Shown here: positions 57,388-64,000 of the stretch, in pieces | Numbering within the stretch: position 1 is the first letter of the stretch | Layout: each line of letters opens with the position of its first letter | Assembly: GCF_038449125.1 (NCBI RefSeq) | Contig: NZ_CP151800.1 | Span: forward strand, 3,444,406 to 3,508,405 | Reading direction: 5' to 3' | Source of the DNA: Kosakonia sp. BYX6 | GTDB lineage: Bacteria; Pseudomonadota; Gammaproteobacteria; Enterobacterales; Enterobacteriaceae | Length of the DNA stretch: 64,000 nucleotides | Position numbers and translations under genes: made by a program | The notes under the pieces: generated by a model | Seen by the model: the letters and a program-made list of their open reading frames with translations, nothing else | Database searches by the model: none | Told to the model about the DNA's origin: nothing

Positions 57388-58804
57388 GGGTACGCACCGC
57401 CGCCGGAAAACGCGCGGCGGACGTGTTTCCATAACCTAATACCAGGCCACTGGATGCCGCCTCTTTTTGCAGCCAAAAACGGCTCAGTGCATGAGGTGCA
57501 AGCTGAAGTTTGCGCGCTTCACGCACCACGGTTTCATCATCAATTCCCGGTATCGACAGCGTTAAATGCAGCCCACCGCCGTCACCATACACCTGGTGCG
57601 CAACCTGCATTTCATTGTGTAATGCTTCCAGTAAACTGCCCTGTCGCTTGCGATACAGACGGCGCATCGCCGCCAGATGGCGCGCGTAATGCCCCTCTTC
57701 GATAAAACGCGCCAGGGTCAACTGTTCAACCCGATGCCCACCGCGCAAGAGGCTGCTGATCGCTGGCCTGGCCGCCAGCGCCAACGCGGGCGGCATGACC
57801 AAAAACCCAATGCGCAGCGACGGAAACAACGTTTTACTGAACGTCCCGATATACACCACCGGCGGGTTGGCGAGCATCCCGCGCATTGCCGGAATCGGTT
57901 CGGCGCGGTGGCGAAATTCACTGTCGTAATCATCCTCAACAATCCAACAACCCGTGCGCTGCGCGTAATCCAGCAGCGCAAGCCGCCGCGTCGCGCTCAT
58001 CACCTGGCCGAGCGGATATTGGTGTGACGGCGTGGTGTAGATCATCTTCGGCGGCGTCGCCGCAACATCCAGCACCATCCCTTCGTTATCCAGCGGCATG
58101 CCAGAAACCTGTAACCCCGCCGCCAAAAAAGCGCTTTTCGCCCCGCCAAAACCCGGCTCTTCCACCCAGGCGTGATCGCCCGCGTCGCTGAGCAGATGCA
58201 CACAGAGCATTAACGCTTCCTGCGCGCCTTCGGTAATCACAATCTGTTCCGCTTCACACTTAATCCCGCGGGAAATCGCCAGATGGCGGGCAATCGCCGC
58301 CCGCAAACGCGCTTCCCCGGCAGACTCGCCATAATTCAGCAACGCGTTTCCTTCATCGCGCCACACGCGCTCCATCAAGCGCCGCCAGACTGCCAGCGGG
58401 AAATAGTTGGTCGCCGGAATGCCGGGCGTCAGCGCCAGGGCGGGCGAATGACGTTGAACACCAATGGGCAAATGCTGAATGCGGCGGGCCAGCGTCACCG
58501 GTGGCGGTTCGTCATGCGCGCCTTCCACGCTTGCTAGTTTTGCCACCCGCGTGCCCTGCCGATCGCGCTGCACATACCCTTCAATCGCTAACTGTTCCAG
58601 CGCGGCATTCACAGTGTTGCGCGAAAGCAAGAGTTCCTGCGCCAGCACGCGCGAACCGGGCAACTGGCTGCCCGCTTTTAACGCCCCATCGCGTATGGCA
58701 TCGCGTAATGCCACATACAGCGTGCGCTGGCGCGTCGAATTTTCGCGTTCAGCCAGCGCCTGGCGCAGACGCGCGTATAACCCATCCTCAGGAATATTCA
58801 TCAT
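57353..58804 (-). CDS. MocR/GntR-type PLP-dependent transcriptional regulator
   Basis: 483 residues: GntR winged helix ([20 protein letters not shown] near 48-67, DNA-binding [11 protein letters not shown] near 75-86) fused to a class-I aminotransferase domain. The PLP-binding Lys is in [15 protein letters not shown] near residue 325. These regulators sense PLP together with an amine or amino acid. Two adjacent ATG codons at 58804 and 58801. The GNAT gene is divergent from it, 96 bp away, and is the likely target. Not PdxR with certainty, since no pdxST is in view. Confidence 0.9.
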   Translation of the reverse strand: MMNIPEDGLYARLRQALAERENSTRQRTLYVALRDAIRDGALKAGSQLPGSRVLAQELLLSRNTVNAALEQLAIEGYVQRDRQGTRVAKLASVEGAHDEPPPVTLARRIQHLPIGVQRHSPALALTPGIPATNYFPLAVWRRLMERVWRDEGNALLNYGESAGEARLRAAIARHLAISRGIKCEAEQIVITEGAQEALMLCVHLLSDAGDHAWVEEPGFGGAKSAFLAAGLQVSGMPLDNEGMVLDVAATPPKMIYTTPSHQYPLGQVMSATRRLALLDYAQRTGCWIVEDDYDSEFRHRAEPIPAMRGMLANPPVVYIGTFSKTLFPSLRIGFLVMPPALALAARPAISSLLRGGHRVEQLTLARFIEEGHYARHLAAMRRLYRKRQGSLLEALHNEMQVAHQVYGDGGGLHLTLSIPGIDDETVVREARKLQLAPHALSRFWLQKEAASSGLVLGYGNTSAARFPAAVRTLNRLIAQQRGE

Positions 58805-58900
58805 CTATCTCAATCGTGGCCCTATCAGACTATATCTGCGTGGTGCTTTTTATGGAACCACTCCAGCGCTACGCTGCCAGCACACCCGTAAGGAGAAACC

Positions 58901-59602
58901 ATGAATCAGCTAAATGAATTTGAGCAACCTATCGGCGATGCGCTACCCGACTGGCAACCGCGCCCCTTCCCGGAACGCGTGGTACTTGATGGGCAGTATT
59001 GCCGCCTCGAACCACTGACTACCGATCACGCCGCGGCGCTTTTCCAGGCGCATCAGTTAGCAGGCGACAGCCGCAGTTGGACTTGGTTAATGCGAGAGCC
59101 AGAACGCAATGAAACCGAGTTTCGCGCGTGGGTGGCAAGCGTTAGCACTTTGCGCGATCCGCTGCATTTCGCGGTGATTGATAAGCGCAGCAACGCGCCG
59201 GTCGGCAGTTTGTCGCTGATGCGCATTGATGAGAAAAACGGCGTGATGGAAGTGGGCAGTGTGCATTTCTCGCCACTGCTGACCCGCACGCCAGCCTCAA
59301 CCGAAGCGCAGTGGTTACTCATGCGCTACGCCTTTGAAACGCTGGGTTACCGCCGCTACGAGTGGAAGTGCAATAGCCTGAATGAACCGTCACGCCAGGC
59401 GGCGCTCCGTTTAGGTTTTCAGTATGAAGGCCGTTTTCGCCAGGCGCTGGTCTGCAAAGGTCATAACCGTGACACGGACTGGTTTTCGATTATTGATAGC
59501 GAGTGGCCGCAGGTTGATCGCGCGCTGCAACGCTGGCTTGCCGCCGATAATTTCACCACCGACGGCAAGCAGCGCCATGCCCTTTCTTCCCTGCGGGCTT
59601 AA
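58901..59602 (+). CDS. GNAT acetyltransferase, RimJ/RimL-like
   Basis: 233 residues with AAGGAG upstream of the ATG. RimJ/RimL-type GNAT fold: [19 protein letters not shown] near 100-118, the pantetheine site [16 protein letters not shown] near 145-160 and [14 protein letters not shown] near 165-178. It acetylates an N-terminus or small amine with acetyl-CoA; substrate unknown. Faces the MocR gene. Its stop overlaps the rpmJ2 stop by four bases. Confidence 0.88.
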   Translation: MNQLNEFEQPIGDALPDWQPRPFPERVVLDGQYCRLEPLTTDHAAALFQAHQLAGDSRSWTWLMREPERNETEFRAWVASVSTLRDPLHFAVIDKRSNAPVGSLSLMRIDEKNGVMEVGSVHFSPLLTRTPASTEAQWLLMRYAFETLGYRRYEWKCNSLNEPSRQAALRLGFQYEGRFRQALVCKGHNRDTDWFSIIDSEWPQVDRALQRWLAADNFTTDGKQRHALSSLRA

Positions 59603-59739
59603 CGTTTTTTCTTTCTGCCCTGCACCGCTTTAAAACGCGGGTTGGATTTACAGATCACATATAAACGCCCCTTGCGCTTAACGATTTGGCAGTCAGGGTG
59701 GCGTTGTTTCGCGCTACGCAGTGAATTCAGTACCTGCAT
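59599..59739 (-). CDS. rpmJ2: Ribosomal protein L36 paralogue, zinc-independent type (RpmJ2/YkgO)
   Basis: 46 residues: starts [20 protein letters not shown], ends AVQGRKKKR. Only Cys17 and Cys30 remain of the CCCH zinc knuckle of normal L36, so it is the zinc-free paralogue. It follows rpmE2 by three bases on the same strand, one operon, behind a Zur-like box. Too short to be found by usual size limits. Confidence 0.95.
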   Translation of the reverse strand: MQVLNSLRSAKQRHPDCQIVKRKGRLYVICKSNPRFKAVQGRKKKR

Positions 59740-59742
59740 GAT

Positions 59743-60003
59743 TTAGTCCTTTTTGTCACTGAAAAAGCGGCCATAACGCTGCTGGAAACGCGCCGCGCTG
59801 CCTTCGTTGGAGATCACTTTCTGCTTGCCGGTGTAATACGGGTGCGAAGCGGAAGAAACTTCAAGGGTGACATAGGGATACGTCACGCCTTCCAGTTCGA
59901 TTTCACGATCCGTTTTGATGGTCGAACCAACTTTGAAATATTCGTTCGCGCTGGTGTCGTGAAACACCACGGTGCGGTAATGCGGGTGGATATCGGGTCT
60001 CAT
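59743..60003 (-). CDS. rpmE2: Ribosomal protein L31 type B, zinc-independent (RpmE2/YkgM)
   Basis: 86 residues without any cysteine, [22 protein letters not shown] ... GRFFSDKKD. It replaces zinc-bound L31 on the ribosome when zinc is scarce, freeing zinc. Co-transcribed with rpmJ2. A Zur-like dyad lies 15 bp upstream of the ATG. Confidence 0.96.
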   Translation of the reverse strand: MRPDIHPHYRTVVFHDTSANEYFKVGSTIKTDREIELEGVTYPYVTLEVSSASHPYYTGKQKVISNEGSAARFQQRYGRFFSDKKD

Positions 60004-60017
60004 GATTCACTCTTTTG

Positions 60018-60038
60018 TTTTGTTATAACATAACAAAA
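60018..60038 (-). promoter_or_regulatory. Zur box upstream of rpmE2-rpmJ2
   Basis: Nine-bp perfect arms TTTTGTTAT and ATAACAAAA with a 3-nt centre AAC. Family knowledge: Zur sites are AT-rich dyads with the core TGTTATA-N-TATAACA. Zinc-bound Zur would repress this operon. Confidence 0.8.
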
Positions 60039-60196
60039 GTCTATCGAAGTTGTTTCACCTTTTCAAGCCATCCGCGTTATGCGTTTTTTGCAAAAGCACA
60101 TAACCCTGCCCGGTCATAAATTAGAAAAGAACGTTATTGGTTGAATTGTTGCGCCTAAGGCAAGCTGTCACCACACCCAGCCGAGAGGAAAAGACC

Positions 60197-60322
60197 ATGC
60201 GTTGTTGTCGCTCCCAAACCCTGAGCCTGAACAGAGATTTTTCATCCACCGCTTGCGGAGAAAACAATGAACGCGACTACGCTGCCCATCCTCGATCTCG
60301 CCCGTTACACACAAGACGCTGA
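60197..60322 (+). CDS. Candidate Cys-containing leader peptide ORF upstream of the dioxygenase operon
   Basis: 41 codons, starting MRCCRSQ, with a strong ribosome site (GAGAGGAA seven bases upstream of ATG). Two adjacent Cys codons TGT TGT are codons 3 and 4; there is one more Cys at about codon 20. The frame runs on past the dioxygenase start (60267) and ends at TGA 60320-60322, so it overlaps by 56 bp and could couple translation. I recognise no family. I infer a regulatory leader, possibly cysteine-sensing. The reading frame could also be chance, but the ribosome site is better than that of many genes here. Confidence 0.5.
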   Translation: MRCCRSQTLSLNRDFSSTACGENNERDYAAHPRSRPLHTRR

Positions 60323-61295
60323 GCGCGACGCTTTTCTTGCCGAATTGCGCCATGCCGCGCGCGATATCGGTTTTTTCTACCTGGTAAATCACGGCGTCGA
60401 TGATGCATTGCAAACCGCCGTACAACGCGAAGCCCGCCACTTTTTTGCCCTTTCTGATACGCAAAAACAGCACGTGGCGATGATCCACTCCCCCCACTTT
60501 CGCGGCTACAACCGCGCAGCCTCGGAACTTACCCGCGGGCAGCCCGACTGGCGCGAACAGTTTGATATTGGCGCAGAACGCCCGGCGTTACAGCTGAGCG
60601 AGAGCGATCCCCGCTGGCAGCGCTTGCAAGGTCCAAACTTGTGGCCTGAAGCGTTGCCAACGTTGAAACCCGCCCTGCTCGCCTGGCAACGCGCGATGAC
60701 TTCCATGGCACTAACGTTGCTTCAGGCGTTTGCCGAAGCGTTGCATCTGCCCGCCGATGCCTTCGATGCGCTGTATGGCGAAAAACCGAACGAGCACATC
60801 AAGCTGATTCGCTATCCCGGTCAGCAAACCACGCAGAGTGCGCAAGGCGTTGGCGCGCATAAAGATTCCGGTTTTCTCAGTTTTCTGTTGCAGGACGAAC
60901 AAAAAGGTTTGCAGGTGGAAGTCGAACCAGGCCGCTGGATCGATGCGACACCGTTGGCGGGCAGTTTTGTCGTTAATATCGGCGAATTGCTGGAACTGGC
61001 GACCAATGGCTATTTACGCGCCACGGTTCATCGCGTGGTTTCGCCGCCGGCCAGCCAACAGCGTCTTTCCATCGCCTTTTTCCTCGGCGCGCAACTCGAT
61101 GCCATCGTCCCGCTGTACACCTTGCCGCCCGAGCTGGCGCAAGAAGCGCATGGGCCGGAGAGCGATCCGCAGAACCCGTTATTGCGCGATGTCGGCTGGA
61201 ATTACCTGAAAGGACGCCTGCGATCCCACCCGGATGTGGCGGAACGTTATTACCGCGATGTGCTGCGTGAGCGCACAGAACAACTGATCGTCTGA
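60267..61295 (+). CDS. 2-oxoglutarate/Fe(II)-dependent dioxygenase, isopenicillin-N-synthase-like
   Basis: 342 residues. IPNS-like N-terminal domain (LPILDLARYTQD near 6-17, DIGFFYLVNHGV near 33-44) and jelly-roll core with Fe ligands His198 and Asp200 (GAHKDSG) and His255 (TVHRVV). Arg266 and Ser268 (QRLS) form the usual 2-oxoglutarate site. It should hydroxylate or oxidise a small molecule in the cytosol. It opens an operon with a MetQ/MetN/MetI-like importer (25-bp gap to the next gene), so the imported substrate is probably what it oxidises. The layout parallels tauABCD, where TauD releases sulfite from taurine. Confidence 0.9.
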   Translation: MNATTLPILDLARYTQDAERDAFLAELRHAARDIGFFYLVNHGVDDALQTAVQREARHFFALSDTQKQHVAMIHSPHFRGYNRAASELTRGQPDWREQFDIGAERPALQLSESDPRWQRLQGPNLWPEALPTLKPALLAWQRAMTSMALTLLQAFAEALHLPADAFDALYGEKPNEHIKLIRYPGQQTTQSAQGVGAHKDSGFLSFLLQDEQKGLQVEVEPGRWIDATPLAGSFVVNIGELLELATNGYLRATVHRVVSPPASQQRLSIAFFLGAQLDAIVPLYTLPPELAQEAHGPESDPQNPLLRDVGWNYLKGRLRSHPDVAERYYRDVLRERTEQLIV

Positions 61296-61319
61296 CAATA
61301 ACAACACAGGAAAAACATC

Positions 61320-62126
61320 ATGAAACATGCCTTTTTTACGCTGGCAGGGGTAGCACTGTCTCTTTCACTGGCCTGGACGTCGGCGCAAGGCGCCGCCTTA
61401 CGCGTCGCTGCCGATCCGGTTCCGCACGCCGAAATTCTCAACTACATCAAGACGATCGATCCAAAACTGGATCTGCAAGTGGTGGAGCTGACCAGCGGCG
61501 CGAATGCCAATGAACTGCTGGCGAATGGCGATGTCGACGCCAACTATTTCCAGCATGTGCCCTACCTGAAGGATCAGGAAAAAGCGCTGGGCAAAACCTT
61601 CGCCGTGGCGGCAACGGTGCATATCGAACCGCTCGGCATCTATTCACGCAAACACAAAGATTTCACATCGCTGCCGGAGAACGCCACCGTGGCCGTGCCC
61701 AATAACATCACCAACCTGAGCCGCGCGTTGTTCCTGCTGCAAAGCCAGGGGTTGATTAAGCTCGACGGCAAATTCACCGATCCGGCGACCACGCAGGCGA
61801 CACCGAAAGATATCGCCGACAACCCGAAACACCTGAAGATCCTTGAGATCGAATCTCCGCAGATCCCGCGCTCGCTGGACGATGTGGATTTGGCGGTGAT
61901 CAACGGCAACTACGCGCTGGAAGCAGGCTTATCGCCTGCAAAAGACGCGCTGGGGCTGGAGAGCGCCAGCCATAATCCCTACGCCAATATTCTGGTGACC
62001 AACCCGCAGCTTGCTAACGATCCACGCATCAAGGAACTGGCGAAAGATCTGACGTCGCCGCAGGTCGCAGCGTTTATTCGCAAGCACTATAACGGCTCGG
62101 TGATCCCGGTCGCGCCGCAGTCATGA
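61320..62126 (+). CDS. Periplasmic substrate-binding protein, NlpA/MetQ family (second system)
   Basis: 268 residues. Signal peptide 1-25 ([21 protein letters not shown]), no lipobox cysteine. Family motifs: [28 protein letters not shown] near 59-85, [14 protein letters not shown] near 127-140 and [15 protein letters not shown] near 197. Its sequence is clearly different from the protein at 15086-15922. Stop overlaps the ATPase start by four bases. Expected to catch an amino acid or sulfur-containing analogue in the periplasm. Confidence 0.92.
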   Translation: MKHAFFTLAGVALSLSLAWTSAQGAALRVAADPVPHAEILNYIKTIDPKLDLQVVELTSGANANELLANGDVDANYFQHVPYLKDQEKALGKTFAVAATVHIEPLGIYSRKHKDFTSLPENATVAVPNNITNLSRALFLLQSQGLIKLDGKFTDPATTQATPKDIADNPKHLKILEIESPQIPRSLDDVDLAVINGNYALEAGLSPAKDALGLESASHNPYANILVTNPQLANDPRIKELAKDLTSPQVAAFIRKHYNGSVIPVAPQS

Positions 62127-62914
62127 TCGAGATTGCAGGGCTGAGCAAAATCTACGCCGGAGCAGGCCGACCGGCGCTAAAAGAGGTGTCGTTGAGCGTA
62201 CCGAAAGGGGCGATTTACGGCATTCTCGGGCGCAGCGGTGCAGGGAAAAGCACGCTAATTCGCTGCCTTAACTTACTGGAGCGGCCCACAGCGGGCCGCA
62301 TTCTTGTGAACGGCACTGACATCACGCAACTGGATAAATCCGCCCTGCGCCAACACCGCCTGCGCAGCGGCATGATTTTTCAGCACTTCAATTTACTGCA
62401 TGCGCGCACGGTGGCGGACAACATTGCCGTGCCGCTAGAGATCGCCGGTCTGGCGAAAAACGCGCGTCAGGCGCGGGTGGAAGAGTTGTTGTGGCTGGTC
62501 GGTTTAAGCGAAAAAGCGCGGGCATTTCCGTCACAGCTTTCCGGCGGGCAAAAACAGCGTGTCGGCATTGCCCGAGCGCTGGCGACAAAACCGGATGTGC
62601 TGCTGTGCGATGAAGCGACCAGCGCTTTAGACCCGGAAACCACCGCCTCCGTGCTCGAACTGTTGGCCGATATCAACCAAAAGCTGCAACTCACTATCGT
62701 GCTGATCACTCACGAGCTGGACGTGGTGAAAACCCTCTGTGATCACGCCGCATTGCTGGAAAACGGCGAGTTGATTGAGAGCGGGAAGATCGCCGATTTG
62801 CTGGTGGCGCCCTGGTCGAAATTGCGTCAGGCGCTGTTACACGATCCGCACGTCGAGCAGGCATTTCTCGCCCGCCACGGGTTTAACGGGAGGCCATTAT
62901 GCGTGGTCGCATGA
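62123..62914 (+). CDS. MetN-like ABC ATPase lacking the NIL domain
   Basis: 263 residues. Walker [10 protein letters not shown] near 36, Q-loop FQHFNL near 85, signature LSGGQKQR near 140 and Walker [13 protein letters not shown] near 160. The chain stops after the ATPase core and a short tail, without the 75-residue NIL domain of MetN, so feedback by methionine binding is not expected. Overlaps the upstream gene by four and the downstream gene by 16 bases. Confidence 0.92.
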   Translation: MIEIAGLSKIYAGAGRPALKEVSLSVPKGAIYGILGRSGAGKSTLIRCLNLLERPTAGRILVNGTDITQLDKSALRQHRLRSGMIFQHFNLLHARTVADNIAVPLEIAGLAKNARQARVEELLWLVGLSEKARAFPSQLSGGQKQRVGIARALATKPDVLLCDEATSALDPETTASVLELLADINQKLQLTIVLITHELDVVKTLCDHAALLENGELIESGKIADLLVAPWSKLRQALLHDPHVEQAFLARHGFNGRPLCVVA

Positions 62915-63570
62915 GCTGGGACGATCTTTGGCCGTTGCTGTTCAACGGCACGCTGGAAACACTGTATATGGTCGGGCTGGCGGCATTTTTTACGGTGCTG
63001 ATCGGTCTGCCGATCGGCGTGCTGCTGTTTATTTCTCGTGGCAACGGGCTGGCGCCGATGCCGAAACTCAACGCGCTGCTGGGAGCATTCATCAATTTTG
63101 GCCGTTCGCTGCCGTTTATCGTGCTGCTGATTGCGCTGATCCCTTTTACCCGGCTGCTGATTGGCACCACGCTCGGCAGCACCGCCGCCATCGTGCCGGT
63201 CACTATCGGCGCATTTCCCTTCTTCGCGCGGCTCACGGAAAACGCCCTCGACGAAGTGGATTACGGGCGCATCGAAGCCATTTTGTCGATGGGCGGCAAC
63301 TTGTGGCATGTGATCGGCAAAGCGCTGTTACCCGAAGCGCTTCCCTCGCTGCTGGCAAGTATTACTTTAACGGTGGTGATGCTGATTGGTTTCTCGTCGA
63401 TGGCGGGCGTGATTGGCGGCGGTGGTTTGGGGGATTTGGCGATTCGTTACGGTTACCAACGCTTTAACGATCAGGTGATGATCGGCACGGTGGTGATTCT
63501 GGTGGCGCTGGTTCAGGGCGTGCAAATGGTCGGCGATCGGCTGGTGCGCCGCCTGGCGCACCGCCGTTAA
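62899..63570 (+). CDS. MetI-like ABC permease (second system)
   Basis: 223 residues from ATG 62899, with GGGAGG five bases upstream. About five membrane spans; EAA loop near residue 133 ([30 protein letters not shown]) and the MetI-type tail [26 protein letters not shown]. Last gene of the operon. It ends one base before the stop of the convergent PTS gene. Confidence 0.93.
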   Translation: MRGRMSWDDLWPLLFNGTLETLYMVGLAAFFTVLIGLPIGVLLFISRGNGLAPMPKLNALLGAFINFGRSLPFIVLLIALIPFTRLLIGTTLGSTAAIVPVTIGAFPFFARLTENALDEVDYGRIEAILSMGGNLWHVIGKALLPEALPSLLASITLTVVMLIGFSSMAGVIGGGGLGDLAIRYGYQRFNDQVMIGTVVILVALVQGVQMVGDRLVRRLAHRR

Positions 63571-63571
63571 C

Positions 63572-64000
63572 TTATTGCTGCGCCTCTTTCGCCACCAGCA
63601 AGGTAGTGAGAATAAATGACAGCACCAGCGAGATAACCACACCCGAAACCGCAAAAATAAAGTACGGGCCGATGTACGCCGGCAAGCTGAAAATGCTCGA
63701 CAAAATATAGCCATACAACCGCACGCCAAAGAAGGCGATAAACGCCGAGGCCAGGGAGCTGGCGACGGTGGCGGCGATAAACGCTTTTTTGTAGCGCGTC
63801 AGCACGCCAAACAGCGCCGGTTCCGTAATGCCGAGCAGCGCGGAGATGGCCGCCGACAGCGTGACGGTTTTATCCTGGCGGTTTTTGCTCATCCGCCAGA
63901 TGGCGAACGTTGCGCCAGCAATCGCCATATTCGCCATAAACATCATTGGCATCAGCATGTCGTAACCGCGCTCGCTGAAGTTTTGCAGCGCAATCGGCGT
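63572..64000 (-). CDS. PTS EIIBC component, beta-glucoside/trehalose/sucrose type, C-terminal end (partial)
   Basis: The last 143 codons of an EIIC domain; the gene continues past the window's right edge. The segment SALLGITEPALFGVLTRYKKAFIAA is the conserved ITEPALFG region of the glucose superfamily EIIC, here in the style of BglF, AscF and TreB. It ends LLVAKEAQQ with no EIIA domain, so it is an EIIBC without EIIA and would rely on EIIA-Glc or another partner. Sugar not predictable from this part. Confidence 0.88.
   Translation of the reverse strand, partial: TPIALQNFSERGYDMLMPMMFMANMAIAGATFAIWRMSKNRQDKTVTLSAAISALLGITEPALFGVLTRYKKAFIAATVASSLASAFIAFFGVRLYGYILSSIFSLPAYIGPYFIFAVSGVVISLVLSFILTTLLVAKEAQQ

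Overview
The window is chromosomal DNA from a member of the Enterobacteriaceae. Most of it is the E. coli K-12 10.4-12 min segment in near-identical order (ybcI-cysS-ppiB-lpxH-purEK-mnmH, ybbP-ybbA-tesA-ybbO-cnoX-qmcA-ybbJ-cueR-copA-ybaP-ybaK-ushA-fsr-ybaL-gsk-hemH-adk-htpG-recR-ybaB-dnaX-apt-ybaN-priC-ybaM-mscK-acrR-acrAB-tomB-hha-maa-ylaC). Proteins are very close to, but not the same as, those of E. coli. The accessory genes point to an Enterobacter/Kosakonia/Klebsiella-like genus rather than Escherichia (inference from synteny and my memory of the E. coli proteins, not from a database search).

Layout. 1-2017: left accessory edge with the end of a glucose-family PTS EIIBC gene, a MalI-like LacI regulator and a convergent SDR oxidoreductase. 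2223-5677: ybcI, cysS, ppiB, lpxH. 5624-10085: a three-gene accessory cassette (two half-size exporter-fold ABC transporters and an AraC regulator with a Fur-like box) between lpxH and purE. 10343-13250: purEK and mnmH, separated by REP elements. 13354-17452: a MetNIQ-type ABC importer and an outer-membrane porin. 17635-24496: ybbP/ybbA, tesA, ybbO, cnoX, qmcA, ybbJ. 24500-28053: the copper module cueR/copA with a small TM2 gene between them. 28139-34438: ybaP, ybaK, ushA, fsr, ybaL. 34468-36152: a hipBA toxin-antitoxin locus with a very regular array of four operators, inserted between ybaL and gsk. 36204-46363: housekeeping genes for purine salvage, haem, chaperone, recombination and replication. 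46381-55032: mscK and the acrR/acrAB efflux locus. 55549-57387: tomB-hha, maa, ylaC. 57353-64000: right accessory edge with a MocR regulator and GNAT acetyltransferase, the zinc-independent ribosomal paralogues rpmJ2/rpmE2 behind a Zur-like box, an operon joining an isopenicillin-N-synthase-like dioxygenase to a second MetQNI-like importer and preceded by a short Met-Arg-Cys-Cys leader ORF, and the end of a beta-glucoside/trehalose-type PTS EIIBC gene.

How the genes work together. CueR controls copA from a near-perfect dyad, and copA keeps the frameshift site that makes a CopZ-like chaperone. AcrR represses acrAB from a conserved 24-bp dyad. PurR probably controls purEK. HipB probably binds four evenly spaced dyads upstream of its own gene. 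dnaX keeps its tau/gamma frameshift. htpG has a sigma-32 promoter. The most novel-looking parts are the leader-dioxygenase-ABC operon (60197-63570), the lpxH-purE ABC/AraC cassette and the hip operator array. I saw no rRNA, tRNA, insertion sequence, prophage or CRISPR array. The main repeats are REP/BIME elements.
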